A DNA stretch of 64,000 nt from Bacillus sp. es.034 (GTDB lineage: Bacteria > Bacillota > Bacilli > Bacillales > Bacillaceae_B): NCBI RefSeq assembly GCF_002563655.1, contig NZ_PDIY01000001.1, positions 3,446,001-3,510,000 of the forward strand, read 5' to 3'. The position numbers and the translations under genes were made by a program. Shown here piece by piece: positions 27,144 to 36,939 of this stretch. Within the stretch, counting starts at the first letter, position 1; every line of letters starts with the position of its first letter. The notes under the pieces were generated by a model that saw nothing but the letters and a program-made list of their open reading frames with translations, did not search any database and was not told the DNA's origin.

Positions 27144-27794
27144 TTATACGAGAGATTTCTTCAACTCTTCGATTGCTGCCCCTCGGTCACTCTTATTGTA
27201 GATGGCAGATCCAGCTACAAATACGTCTGCACCCGCTTCAGCACAAACGGCAGCCGTTTCAGGATTGATGCCACCATCCACTTCGATTTCGAGTGAAGGA
27301 TTGACTTCATTTGCCCATTCACGGATCTGCTTGATTTTCGGTACGACGGACGGGATGAATGATTGCCCGCCGAATCCAGGGTTCACGGTCATCAAGAGAA
27401 CCATATCAACATCTTGCAAGACAGGTCTGATCGATTCTGCGGGAGTACCTGGATTCAGGACGACACCCGCTTTAACCCCTTTGCCTTTGATCATTTGGAT
27501 CGTTCTATGCAAATGGGGGTCTGCTTCTACATGGACGGTGATATAGTCCGCTCCCGCATCGGCAAAAGCTTCGATGTATTGGCTCGGGTTTTCAATCATG
27601 AGATGTACGTCCAACGGTAACGTTGTTAGTGGACGGATCGCTTTTACAATCATTGGCCCGAGCGTAATATTCGGTACGAAGTGACCATCCATGACGTCTA
27701 CATGGATATAGTCCGCTCCCCCTTTTTCAACATCTTTGATTTCATTGCCCAGCTCTGCAAAATTGGCAGAAAGAATGGATGGTGCGATTTTCAT
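27144..27794 (-). CDS. rpe: Ribulose-phosphate 3-epimerase
   Basis: Rpe interconverts ribulose 5-phosphate and xylulose 5-phosphate in the pentose phosphate pathway. The TIM barrel shows SILSANFAELGNEI, the metal-binding HVDVMDGHFVPNITLGP near residue 32, MTVNPGFGGQSF near 138, and VDGGINPETA near 173. Length 216 (217 in B. subtilis). It starts 3 nt after cpgA ends, so the two form one unit. Confidence 0.97.
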   Translation of the reverse strand: MKIAPSILSANFAELGNEIKDVEKGGADYIHVDVMDGHFVPNITLGPMIVKAIRPLTTLPLDVHLMIENPSQYIEAFADAGADYITVHVEADPHLHRTIQMIKGKGVKAGVVLNPGTPAESIRPVLQDVDMVLLMTVNPGFGGQSFIPSVVPKIKQIREWANEVNPSLEIEVDGGINPETAAVCAEAGADVFVAGSAIYNKSDRGAAIEELKKSLV

Positions 27795-27797
27795 ATT

Positions 27798-28679
27798 TCA
27801 GTACCTCGGCTTTCTTTCTTTTATTTCTTTATGGAAAGTCAAATAGTGATCGTAGCGGTAATCAGGAATCCTCCCCGCTTCAACGGCGGATTTCACTGCA
27901 CATTTCGGTTCATTGATATGAAGACAGCCCCTGAATTTACACTCTTCGGCTACTTCGACCATTTCCGGGAAACAATTCGGCAGCTCTTCTATTTCAAGGT
28001 CTGAAAACTCCAGTGAACTAAATCCTGGTGTATCGGCGACTAACCCATCTTTAATATCGATGAGCTCCACATGGCGGGTCGTATGTTTCCCCCGTCCCAA
28101 GTGGGCAGAAATCATGGCAGTCTTCAACTCCAGTTCAGGGTTCAGGGCATTCAGCAAAGATGATTTTCCTACTCCCGATTGCCCGGCAAAAACGGAAATT
28201 TTATCCTTTAAATAAGGAGTTAATTCCTCCACCCCATGCTCTGTTTTAGAAGAAGTCATCAGCACTTCATACCCAAATGAGCGGTATTCAGACACATATT
28301 GTTCGATCTTGTTTGCCTGGTCCGGGGAAAGGAGGTCCATCTTTGTCACACAGATAAGCGGTTCGATCTCTTTGCTCTCCACCAACACCAGAAAACGATC
28401 CAGAAGCGCAGGACTGAAATTCGGTTCACTGGCTGAAAAGACCAGAATCGCCTGATCGACGTTTGCGATGGGAGGGCGTACCAATTCATTCTTCCGTTCC
28501 AATACCTTCAGAATGTACCCATCCGTTTTGTTCTCTGCTTGAAACTCGACATAATCACCAACAAGGGGCGTAATTTTATTTTTTCGGAAATTGCCCCTGC
28601 CCCTGCATTGCGTCACACTGCCTTCTGAGAGCACATAGTAAAATCCACTCAATGCTTTTACGATTTTTCCTTCAGGCAT
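27798..28679 (-). CDS. cpgA: Ribosome small subunit-dependent GTPase A (CpgA/RsgA)
   Basis: CpgA (RsgA) checks maturation of the 30S subunit; in B. subtilis it also acts on a toxic 4-phosphoerythronate. An N-terminal OB fold is followed by a circularly permuted GTPase: G4 TKMD comes before G1 GQSGVGKSSLLNAL and G3 DTPGFS. A zinc finger follows, C-K-F-R-G-C-L-H-I-N-E-P-K-C. The ATG at 28677-28679 has AGGAGG upstream; six earlier codons overlap it. 293 residues. It lies between prkC and rpe; PrkC phosphorylates CpgA in B. subtilis. Confidence 0.96.
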   Translation of the reverse strand: MPEGKIVKALSGFYYVLSEGSVTQCRGRGNFRKNKITPLVGDYVEFQAENKTDGYILKVLERKNELVRPPIANVDQAILVFSASEPNFSPALLDRFLVLVESKEIEPLICVTKMDLLSPDQANKIEQYVSEYRSFGYEVLMTSSKTEHGVEELTPYLKDKISVFAGQSGVGKSSLLNALNPELELKTAMISAHLGRGKHTTRHVELIDIKDGLVADTPGFSSLEFSDLEIEELPNCFPEMVEVAEECKFRGCLHINEPKCAVKSAVEAGRIPDYRYDHYLTFHKEIKERKPRY

Positions 28680-28761
28680 TCGAAACCTCCTATTCAAAAC
28701 GTTTATCTAAATTGTTCATTATCTTCATTATGTATCATTACCATTATAAATGAAAATAAGA

Positions 28762-28802
28762 GGACTGTCCCGTAGGTTCTTTAAAAACCCGGGTACAGCC
28801 CC
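28762..28802 (-). terminator. Imperfect terminator after prkC
   Basis: GGGCTGT and ACAGTCC plus an inner GGTT../..AACC stem form a long imperfect hairpin, followed on the minus strand by CTTATTTTC. Confidence 0.55.
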
Positions 28803-28816
28803 TTGGCAAGTGAATG

Positions 28817-30829
28817 TTATTCTTCTTTAGGATAATCGACAGTACCTCTTTTATACTCTTTACCATCGACTAAAATAATATATTCCCCTTTTGTTCCTTC
28901 TTCTAACGTGAAGGTCATCGTAATGGTCGTATCTTCGTAAATTCCTTGGACTTGGTCTGCATCACTGTCGTCGAGATCACTGTCCTTATCGTCAATGAAT
29001 ACCTCCACGGATTGAGGTTTTCCTTCTTGTCCCTTATATGGGATGAGAATGTCTTCGGTAACCTCCTTAGTCGGTACTTCCTTCGGCGGTTCAGGACCCT
29101 TAGACATGATCACATAAACTGTATCACCTTTTGTAATTGGGGTACTTGCCACCGGCTTATGGGAAATCACTTTTCCCTCTTCTACTTCTGAGGAGAATTT
29201 TTCACTCTGCACAATGATATTTATCCCTTTTGATGCTTCATATTTATCGAGTGCAGTTTGATCGAACCCTTCTAAGCTGTCTAAATCAAAGGATTCCCGC
29301 CCTTTACTGACCGTAAAGGTGATCGTCGTCTCCTCAGCCACGACTTCTTCCCCTGGCGATGGATCCTGATCCAGGATCGTCCCCTGGGCCTCGTCCTCAT
29401 TAAACTCTTCTTCTTTCTCTACCGTGAATCCTTTTTCCTCTAAATCAGCAGACACTTCTTCAAAGTCCTTGCCGACGTAATCCTCGACTTCCACTTTTTC
29501 TTTACCTGTACTGACATAGATATCGACAGCCGATCCTTCATTCGCCATCCGGCCAGCTTTCGGATTGGTCTTGATCACATATTCTTCGGGAATTTCTTCA
29601 TCGGGTACCTTCTTGGTTTCACCGACCACAAACCCAGCCGATATGATCGTCGAGATTGCTTCGGTTTGATCCATTTCAGAAACGTTCGGTACTTCTATCT
29701 CTTTCGGTCCCAATAAACCAGGTACCATCGTGACAGCAGCGACTCCCAACAGGATCAATAAAAAGAATAAACCAATGATCACCATCGGCCACTTCTTCTT
29801 ACTTTTACCCTTAGGCGGTTTTGTTTTATCTTTTTTACCCTTCTTCCCCTCTTTCACAGGTGGGGTAGGCTTGGTTTTCACGTCGTCTGTCTGGTGATGG
29901 ACGATTGTATCATCTAAATTTGAGTACGCCTTTTGATCCGTGATGACAGGGATCGCTTTTGTCGCTTCATCATCGAGAGGAACGGCGAATTTGGGTTCAT
30001 TCATGCGATCGGCATCAAGGGCTGTCGATAAGTCTTCATCCATTTCTTCAAGGCTCTCGTAGCGTCTGAAAGGATCCTTTGCCGTTGCTTTCAGTACGAT
30101 ATTTTCCACACTTTGTGGAATGTCCGGGTTCCACCTTTTTAAGGAAGGTGTTTCCGATTGCAGATGCTTTAAGGCAATCGAGACAGCCGACTCCCCCGAG
30201 AAAGGCAATCTGCCCGTCAACAATTCGAACATGACGATCCCGAGTGAATAGATATCCGATTTCTTTGTGGCCATCCCGCCTCTCGCCTGCTCGGGAGAAA
30301 GGTAGTGTACCGACCCGAGAACCGAATTGGTCTGGGTGATCGACGTGGCACTGAGGGCCATGGCGATCCCGAAATCGGTTATCTTCACATTTCCTTCTTC
30401 ATCGAGAAGGATGTTATGAGGCTTGATGTCACGGTGCACGATATGATTCTGATGCGCATGTGACATGGCGATTGTCAGTTGCTTCATGATATCGATCGCC
30501 TTGTCGACATTGACAGGCGAGTGTTGCTGTATGTATTGCTTTAAGGTCATGCCATGAACATATTCCATGACGATATAATAGAGGTCATCCTCTTCTCCTA
30601 CATCATAGATGCTCACAATATTAGGGTGGGCAAGACTAGTAGCAGATTGGGCTTCCCGTTGGAATCGTTTAATGAATTCCTCTTCATTGGCAAAGTCGAT
30701 CCGGAGCATTTTAATGGCCACTTCACGATCAAGAATCACATCGTGAGCTAAATAGACGTTCGCCATTCCCCCTCCACCGATGAGTTTAATAATTCTGTAA
30801 CGCCCACTGATGCGCTTACCTTCCATCAT
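28817..30829 (-). CDS. prkC: Serine/threonine protein kinase PrkC (PASTA kinase)
   Basis: PrkC senses muropeptides and lipid II and phosphorylates targets in cell wall metabolism, translation and spore germination. The kinase domain (about 10-270) has GGGGMANVY, the VAIK lysine, HRDIKPHN and DFG, with the activation loop TNSVLGSVHYLSPEQA. A basic lysine-rich stretch precedes one membrane span near residue 350, then three PASTA repeats and a C-terminal beta domain. The doublet ATGATG after GCGGGTGATAAC gives 670 residues; the open frame to 30868 lies within prpC. Four nt separate it from prpC, its cognate phosphatase. Confidence 0.97.
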   Translation of the reverse strand: MMEGKRISGRYRIIKLIGGGGMANVYLAHDVILDREVAIKMLRIDFANEEEFIKRFQREAQSATSLAHPNIVSIYDVGEEDDLYYIVMEYVHGMTLKQYIQQHSPVNVDKAIDIMKQLTIAMSHAHQNHIVHRDIKPHNILLDEEGNVKITDFGIAMALSATSITQTNSVLGSVHYLSPEQARGGMATKKSDIYSLGIVMFELLTGRLPFSGESAVSIALKHLQSETPSLKRWNPDIPQSVENIVLKATAKDPFRRYESLEEMDEDLSTALDADRMNEPKFAVPLDDEATKAIPVITDQKAYSNLDDTIVHHQTDDVKTKPTPPVKEGKKGKKDKTKPPKGKSKKKWPMVIIGLFFLLILLGVAAVTMVPGLLGPKEIEVPNVSEMDQTEAISTIISAGFVVGETKKVPDEEIPEEYVIKTNPKAGRMANEGSAVDIYVSTGKEKVEVEDYVGKDFEEVSADLEEKGFTVEKEEEFNEDEAQGTILDQDPSPGEEVVAEETTITFTVSKGRESFDLDSLEGFDQTALDKYEASKGINIIVQSEKFSSEVEEGKVISHKPVASTPITKGDTVYVIMSKGPEPPKEVPTKEVTEDILIPYKGQEGKPQSVEVFIDDKDSDLDDSDADQVQGIYEDTTITMTFTLEEGTKGEYIILVDGKEYKRGTVDYPKEE

Positions 30830-30833
30830 GTTA

Positions 30834-31583
30834 TCACCCGCTTTCCGTTTCAGCGGCAAACTCGACAATTACTACGGTAATATTATCTTCACCGCCATAT
30901 TCATTGGCTAAATGAACGAGCGACTCCCCTTTATTTTCCAAGGAGTGGTCCTGGGCCAATACCTCTTTCATTTCTTTTTCAGAGACTTTATTTGAAAGAC
31001 CGTCTGAACATAGAAGAATGAGATCTTCCTCTTCGAACATGATCGTTTTAATATCCATTGTAATTGAAGCTTCCGTACCGATTGCTCTTAAAATGACATT
31101 TTTTCTCGGATGATGTTCTGCATCTTCCTTAGAAATTTCACCGCTTCTCACCAATTCATTCACAAGCGTATGATCTTCGGTCAATTGATGAAATCCGTTT
31201 TCATTCAGGATATACCCTCTGCTGTCACCGATATTGACAATCGTTGCAAATAAAGAAGTACATATGGCTCCGACGAGAGTCGTACCCATCCCTTCGCATT
31301 CGGAATTGGATTGAGAATAAGTATATACTTCTTTGTTTACTTCGTTAATAGTTGATTTTAACCAATTTTCTGCTTCATCAGCGGTGTGAAATTTCTCGGT
31401 TTTCTCCCATAAGTCCTTTAAGATGGAAATGGTTAGCTCACTGGCAACGTCCCCTGCTCTGTGGCCACCCATCCCATCTGCTACAACAGCTAAATGATCT
31501 CCATGCTGATTCACGAATACACCGGCACTATCTTCATTCAGCTGCCGCACTTTCCCTTTGTCCGTAAAATAAACCGTCTTCAC
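30834..31583 (-). CDS. prpC: Protein phosphatase PrpC (PP2C family)
   Basis: PrpC removes phosphate from proteins phosphorylated by PrkC and from PrkC itself. The PPM metal-binding motifs are VADGMGGHRAGD near residue 36, IGDSRGY, LLCSDGLSN and GGEDNITVVIVE near the end. No membrane segment. Length 249 (254 in B. subtilis). The start is GTG at 31581-31583 with AGAGGTGA upstream. In B. subtilis rlmN lies directly upstream; here rsmB does. Confidence 0.96.
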   Translation of the reverse strand: MKTVYFTDKGKVRQLNEDSAGVFVNQHGDHLAVVADGMGGHRAGDVASELTISILKDLWEKTEKFHTADEAENWLKSTINEVNKEVYTYSQSNSECEGMGTTLVGAICTSLFATIVNIGDSRGYILNENGFHQLTEDHTLVNELVRSGEISKEDAEHHPRKNVILRAIGTEASITMDIKTIMFEEEDLILLCSDGLSNKVSEKEMKEVLAQDHSLENKGESLVHLANEYGGEDNITVVIVEFAAETESG

Positions 31584-31721
31584 TTAGGTCACCTCTTCTC
31601 TTCTTCTGCACCTATTTCAAGTAGTTCCTTCTGCACATGACATACTAAAAGGCCTGTTGTTCTTTTACGACTTTTACAGCGGATTTTCCTGCTTTACTTT
31701 CAACATTTGCTGAATATCGAC

Positions 31722-33059
31722 TCAATCCTTTTTCAGGAAGCACGAAATATAGAAGCCGTCGCCTCCGAAATCCTGTGGGAAAATTTGCAATTGGTTCCCA
31801 TCAATGAACGGTCTCACTGCTTCCGGAAGTCGATCGAGTGCATGAAATTCAAAGTCAGGGTGATCACTCAGAAAGGCCGACACGGTACCTTCATTTTCGT
31901 TCTGATCCACCGTACATGTGCTATATACCAGTAATCCACCTTTTTTTAGCAAGGGTGCAACTGCCGATAGGATATCAAGCTGGATCTTTTGAAGGGATAG
32001 AAGATCTGCCTCTTTCTTTGCATATTTAATATCCGGTTTTCTTCTGAGAACGCCTAGACCTGAGCATGGTGCATCGACCAGTATCCGATCGAAACTTCCC
32101 TTTTCAAACTTCTCTCCGGCTTTCCTGCTATCAAGGGCAGCGGTGTGTATATTGGAAAGACCGAGTCGGGAAGCATTTTCGTCGATTAATTTGACTTTAT
32201 GCTTATGGAGATCCAAGGCATGGACTTCGCCGGTTCCGGAGAGTTTTTCTGCAATATGCGTCGTTTTCCCTCCAGGTGCTGCACACGCATCCAGCACTTT
32301 CATCCCTTTTTCAAGCTTTAAAGCATAAGAAACAAGCATGGAGCTCTCATCCTGTATCGTACATAATCCATTACGGTATTCATCTGTTTTCGCAAGGTTC
32401 CCCCGAAGAGACTGGACCGCTTCCGGTACGATTAAACTTTCCTGCAATTCATTTCCGCTGTCAGCCAATCGCTGCAAGAGCTCTTCACGGCTGATCCTGG
32501 TTGTATTCACACGGGCCGTTTGGTGTGGAGCGATCAAGTTGGTTTCGCACATTTCTTTCGTTTTATCTAAGCCAAATTGTTCTGACCACCTTTTAACAAG
32601 CCAGTAAGGATGACTCGTTTCGATGGCAACCCTTTCCACCGGGTCCTTGATGGAGTCGAGAGTCGGAAGGCCTTTTCTCTGTACTGACCTTAATACCCCA
32701 TTGACTAATCCTGAGATTCCCTTATGTCCTCTCTTTTTGGCGATTTCGACTGCTTCATAGAATACGGCGCGATCCGGGATCCGGTCTAAGTAGACCAGCT
32801 GATAAAGGGATAATCTTAGCAATTGACGAACCCAATCGTCCAGCTTCCCCTTGATGAATGGGGCTAAATAGAAATCCAGAGTCATTTTGCGTTGAATGGT
32901 CCCGTATGTCATTTCCGTCAATAACCCGATATCCTTACCCGGCAGTTCGTTTTTTTCGATTACTGAATGAAGCAGTAAGTTGCTGTATGATTGATTCTTT
33001 TCCACTGCCTCGATGACATCGAGTGCTGCTTCCCGTACGGTTTTATTTCGTTTACTCAT
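31722..33059 (-). CDS. rsmB: 16S rRNA (cytosine(967)-C(5))-methyltransferase RsmB
   Basis: RsmB methylates C967 of 16S rRNA. A NusB-like RNA-binding domain (about residues 1-140) precedes the SAM domain with [14 protein letters not shown] near residue 255. Both catalytic cysteines are present: [17 protein letters not shown] (conserved PC motif) and [12 protein letters not shown] (nucleophile). Length 445 (447 in B. subtilis). The start overlaps the end of fmt by 8 nt, so translation is coupled. Confidence 0.97.
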   Translation of the reverse strand: MSKRNKTVREAALDVIEAVEKNQSYSNLLLHSVIEKNELPGKDIGLLTEMTYGTIQRKMTLDFYLAPFIKGKLDDWVRQLLRLSLYQLVYLDRIPDRAVFYEAVEIAKKRGHKGISGLVNGVLRSVQRKGLPTLDSIKDPVERVAIETSHPYWLVKRWSEQFGLDKTKEMCETNLIAPHQTARVNTTRISREELLQRLADSGNELQESLIVPEAVQSLRGNLAKTDEYRNGLCTIQDESSMLVSYALKLEKGMKVLDACAAPGGKTTHIAEKLSGTGEVHALDLHKHKVKLIDENASRLGLSNIHTAALDSRKAGEKFEKGSFDRILVDAPCSGLGVLRRKPDIKYAKKEADLLSLQKIQLDILSAVAPLLKKGGLLVYSTCTVDQNENEGTVSAFLSDHPDFEFHALDRLPEAVRPFIDGNQLQIFPQDFGGDGFYISCFLKKD

Positions 33060-34002
33060 GTTCTTCTCCTAACATCAGGCCAGCTTTTAAATGTGCGCCC
33101 GCTCCCCTAAGGTAGTCCTTTGCGCTCATCCTTTTCTTGCCGGAAGGCTGTAAATCCGTGATTTTAATCCCCGTTGAATTGCCGGTGGACACAACGAAAC
33201 CATCCTCTTCAATCCCGATGATTTTCCCGGGTGATGACGGAGTCACGCTCACTTTTTCTCCCCACCATACTTTCATGACAGAGCCGTCTAAAGTGGTATA
33301 CGCAACCGGCCACGGATGCATTCCCCTGATATGATTGTAGATTTCTTCCCCGTCATGCGTCCAGTCGATCTTCTCTTGTTCACGCTTGATATTCCGGGCA
33401 AAGGTCGCTTTTGAATCATCCTGTTTAACCGGGGAGATTTCCCCTGCAAGTAATGGAGGGATGGTTTCAATCAGTAATCGGGCACCTGCCGCACTCAGTT
33501 TGTCGTGAAGCGTACCCACATGATCACGTTCTTCGATCTCCACTTCCACTTGGCTGATGATGTCCCCAGCGTCCAGCTTTTCCACCATATACATAATGGT
33601 GATGCCTGTTTTCTCTTTTCCCTGGAGAATGGAATAATGGATCGGGGCACCTCCCCGGAGTTCTGGAAGCAGTGAAGCATGGACATTGATGCAGCCATAT
33701 TTAGGTGCTTCAAGCAGGGCGTTCGGAAGGATCTGACCGAAAGCAGCAGTCACGATAAGGTCCGGTTTTAAATCCAGCACTTGGTTTAACTCTTCTTCAT
33801 TCTTTATCTTCTCCGGCTGGTAGACCGGGATGCCGTGCTTTTCAGCTGCCACTTTGACAGGTGGGGGCGTGAGGATCCTTTTCCTTCCGACGGGGCGATC
33901 CGGTTGTGTCACAACCGCGATCACGTCATATTTTTCATCTAGTAGAGATTGGAGAACTGGAACCGAGAAATCGGGTGTTCCCATAAAGATCACTTTCGTC
34001 AT
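33052..34002 (-). CDS. fmt: Methionyl-tRNA formyltransferase
   Basis: Fmt formylates initiator Met-tRNA using 10-formyltetrahydrofolate. The N-terminal [17 protein letters not shown] is standard, and [19 protein letters not shown] holds the catalytic Asn and His near residues 108-110. The C-terminal tRNA-binding domain contains [12 protein letters not shown]. Length 316 (317 in B. subtilis). It abuts def, which removes the same formyl group later. Confidence 0.98.
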   Translation of the reverse strand: MTKVIFMGTPDFSVPVLQSLLDEKYDVIAVVTQPDRPVGRKRILTPPPVKVAAEKHGIPVYQPEKIKNEEELNQVLDLKPDLIVTAAFGQILPNALLEAPKYGCINVHASLLPELRGGAPIHYSILQGKEKTGITIMYMVEKLDAGDIISQVEVEIEERDHVGTLHDKLSAAGARLLIETIPPLLAGEISPVKQDDSKATFARNIKREQEKIDWTHDGEEIYNHIRGMHPWPVAYTTLDGSVMKVWWGEKVSVTPSSPGKIIGIEEDGFVVSTGNSTGIKITDLQPSGKKRMSAKDYLRGAGAHLKAGLMLGEEHE

Positions 34003-34484
34003 TAAGCTTCATACCCTTCTAATTCTTCTTCTGTAATATATTTTTCTACTTTTGTTGTAAATAAAATGCCGTGCAGGTGATCGATTTCATGCTGGATGGC
34101 CCTGGCCAGAAAATCCTGGGCTTGGAATTCAACCGTTCTTCCTTTACGGTCCTGTGTACGGACCCTGATCGAGTATGGGCGTGTCACTTCCCCGTAGAGG
34201 CCGGGGAAGCTGAGGCAACCTTCGAGGTCCGTTTGAGTCCCTTCTGACTCGATGATTTCCGGATTGATGAGTTCGATCGTTCCTGACTCATCGCCGATAT
34301 CGACGATCGCCACCTGAAGGTCGATGCCCACTTGAGGGGCCGCGAGCCCGACTCCGTCCGCTTCGATCATGGTATCATACATATTTACGAGTAATTTCTT
34401 TAACTTTTTATCAAAATCCGTTACCTTCTCACATTCTTTTTCGAGAATGGCATCCGGATGCATGACGATTGGAAGTATTGCCAT
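34002..34484 (-). CDS. def: Peptide deformylase
   Basis: This metalloenzyme removes the formyl group from nascent proteins. The three conserved boxes are present: [10 protein letters not shown] (near residue 45), EGCLSFPG (metal-binding Cys near 90) and QHEIDHLHG (two metal-binding His and catalytic Glu near 131-135). Length 160, the DefA form of B. subtilis. It lies between priA and fmt. Confidence 0.97.
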   Translation of the reverse strand: MAILPIVMHPDAILEKECEKVTDFDKKLKKLLVNMYDTMIEADGVGLAAPQVGIDLQVAIVDIGDESGTIELINPEIIESEGTQTDLEGCLSFPGLYGEVTRPYSIRVRTQDRKGRTVEFQAQDFLARAIQHEIDHLHGILFTTKVEKYITEEELEGYEA

Positions 34485-34515
34485 AACTGTCCTCCATTTT
34501 TCTATATGAATAGTG

Positions 34516-36939
34516 TTACATCATCATATAAGGGTTCACATCTATGGAGATGGTTAACCCTTGAGATGCATATTGCTGCTGAAATTGATCCAGTACTGTT
34601 TTTAACGTGCTCCCAAGATTTGGTTCACGCTTGTATTTTATCAAACATTGATAGCGGTATCTATTCTTGATCCTGGGAATGGGCGATGCAACCGGTCCGA
34701 GGATGATCGTTGTATCGGATAGCTTTGACCGGATGAAAGCCGTCATTTTCTCTGAAATATCCACAACCTTCATTAGATCTTCATGACTTAATGTGATCAG
34801 CGTGATGTAGTAAAAAGGTGGATAGGATCCCATTTTTCTCATCATCATTTCCTGCTGATAGAAACGATTATAATCATGATTGGATGCTAATTCGATCGAG
34901 TAGTGCTCCGGTGTGTACGTTTGAATCACTACTTCCCCGGGAAGTGTGTGCCTGCCAGCCCTTCCACTTACTTGGGTCAATAATTGGAACGTCTTTTCCG
35001 CTGCCCTGAAATCCGGCAGATGGAGCATCGTATCCGCACTGAGTACACCTACAAGGGTGATATTTGGAAAATCCAGGCCCTTTGCAATCATTTGCGTACC
35101 AAGGAGGATATCTGCCTTGCCTTCCCCGAAAGCCGTTAGCAATTTTTCATGTGAACCTTTCCGGGATGTGGTATCGACATCCATACGAATGATCCTTGCA
35201 TCCGGGAGGAGCTTCGTCAATTCCTCCTCTACCTTCTGTGTACCCGTCCCAAAATAACGGATATGCTCACTTGTACATTCGGGACATGTGGATGGGACCC
35301 TTTCTTCATAACCACAATAATGGCATTTCATCCCATTGGAAAATCGATGATAGGTCAAGGAGATGTCGCAATTCGGACATTGCAGGACAAAGCCGCAATC
35401 TCTGCACATGATGAACGAAGAGTGCCCCCTGCGATTTAGAAAAAGGACCGTTTGCTCTCCCTTTTCAAGCCTTCCCTGGAGCTTTTCGAACAGGTTGGTT
35501 GAAAACATGGAACGGTTTCCCTTCCTCAGTTCCTCTCTCATATCCACGATGTCTACGGATGGAAGCGGGCCGTCATTCATGCGTTTATCAAGCGTCAATA
35601 GTCCGTATACCCGTTTTGAAGACCGGGCGAAGGATTCCAGGGAAGGGGTCGCACTGCCTAAGATCACCGGGCATTGATGGAATTCCCCTCGATAGATCGC
35701 GACGTCCCGTGCGTGATAACGTGGATTTTCTTCTTGCTTGTAGCTGGTTTCATGCTCTTCATCGATAATGATGATACCGATATTTTCAAAAGGGGCAAAA
35801 ACCGCAGAACGGGCTCCTACCACCACTTTCACTTCCTTGCGTTGGATCTTTCTCCACTCATCATACTTTTCCCCGACTGATAATCCGCTGTGAAGGACGG
35901 CGACATCGTCACCAAACCTTCCTTTAAAGCGGTGTACCATCTGAGGGGTAAGGGAAATCTCTGGAACAAGAACAATCGCTTCTTTCCCCTCCTCGAGTAC
36001 CCGTTGGATGGATTGCAGATAAATCTCTGTTTTCCCGCTCCCTGTAACTCCGTAAAGAAGAAATGTGTGATGCTTTCTTTGATCGATGGTACTCAATATG
36101 GGACCGATCGCCTCTTCCTGCTGGGAAGTCAATGAGAGGGGGAATGTCTTCTCGAATGTTCTGTTTTCAAAAGGATCACGGTACATTTCCACGTTTTTCT
36201 CAACAAGGATCCCTTTTTGGACTAGTGACTTTACGGTACTTGAAGTCGTGGCCATCACTTCCATCAGGGTGGATGCGAGTATCCCATCACCACCAGGGGC
36301 CGCATCTATCATATATTCGATGATTTGTTTTTGTTTACTGGCCTGGGACGGCAAACTCTCTTTCACTTCATCCATTTGATCGATTGGTACGTTCAGATAA
36401 AGCTTACGTACAGTTTTCTTATTCAATTTTGCTTTCACTCTGTAGATGACTTCAACAGAGCCTTTTTTTACCTCTTTATGTACGAGGGGGAGCATGCCGC
36501 TTTCTTCGATTGCACTCCAGGAGACCTCTCTACCGCTCTGAAAGAAGCGTTGGAGGGAGAGGTGAAGCTCACCCGGATTCCTGTCTTCTTCAAGTCGAAG
36601 GAATTTTTCATACTTCGCTTTCATGGCTGCAGGAAGCATTGCTTGGAAGGCTGAGATTTTAAAGCAGAGGGTTTTCTCCGTCAACCAGTTGCCGAGGGCG
36701 AGTAATTCTTTGTTCAGGACGGGTACGAGATCCATCGGCTCGATGATCGATTTAAGTTTCGAGACTTCCCCTTTTTCCTTTAATTCAATGACAAAGCCTT
36801 GGATTTTCCTCGGACCAAAAGGCACGACGACCCTCATACCGGGAACGATGCTGCCTTTCCATTCATCCGGGATACTGTAATCATACGTTCGATCCGTCTG
36901 CATGGCAGGAACGTCGACAATGACGCTAGCTACGTTCAT
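34516..36939 (-). CDS. priA: Primosomal protein N' (replication restart helicase PriA)
   Basis: PriA recognises abandoned forks and loads the replicative helicase. The N-terminal DNA-binding domain is followed by the SF2 helicase motor: Walker A GVTGSGKTEIYL near residue 297 and DEEH near 390. The zinc-binding insertion CRDCGFVLQCPNC with CHYCGYEE and CPEC (about residues 510-555) is complete. Length 807 (805 in B. subtilis). Its start overlaps the end of coaBC by 14 nt. Confidence 0.98.
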   Translation of the reverse strand: MNVASVIVDVPAMQTDRTYDYSIPDEWKGSIVPGMRVVVPFGPRKIQGFVIELKEKGEVSKLKSIIEPMDLVPVLNKELLALGNWLTEKTLCFKISAFQAMLPAAMKAKYEKFLRLEEDRNPGELHLSLQRFFQSGREVSWSAIEESGMLPLVHKEVKKGSVEVIYRVKAKLNKKTVRKLYLNVPIDQMDEVKESLPSQASKQKQIIEYMIDAAPGGDGILASTLMEVMATTSSTVKSLVQKGILVEKNVEMYRDPFENRTFEKTFPLSLTSQQEEAIGPILSTIDQRKHHTFLLYGVTGSGKTEIYLQSIQRVLEEGKEAIVLVPEISLTPQMVHRFKGRFGDDVAVLHSGLSVGEKYDEWRKIQRKEVKVVVGARSAVFAPFENIGIIIIDEEHETSYKQEENPRYHARDVAIYRGEFHQCPVILGSATPSLESFARSSKRVYGLLTLDKRMNDGPLPSVDIVDMREELRKGNRSMFSTNLFEKLQGRLEKGEQTVLFLNRRGHSSFIMCRDCGFVLQCPNCDISLTYHRFSNGMKCHYCGYEERVPSTCPECTSEHIRYFGTGTQKVEEELTKLLPDARIIRMDVDTTSRKGSHEKLLTAFGEGKADILLGTQMIAKGLDFPNITLVGVLSADTMLHLPDFRAAEKTFQLLTQVSGRAGRHTLPGEVVIQTYTPEHYSIELASNHDYNRFYQQEMMMRKMGSYPPFYYITLITLSHEDLMKVVDISEKMTAFIRSKLSDTTIILGPVASPIPRIKNRYRYQCLIKYKREPNLGSTLKTVLDQFQQQYASQGLTISIDVNPYMMM

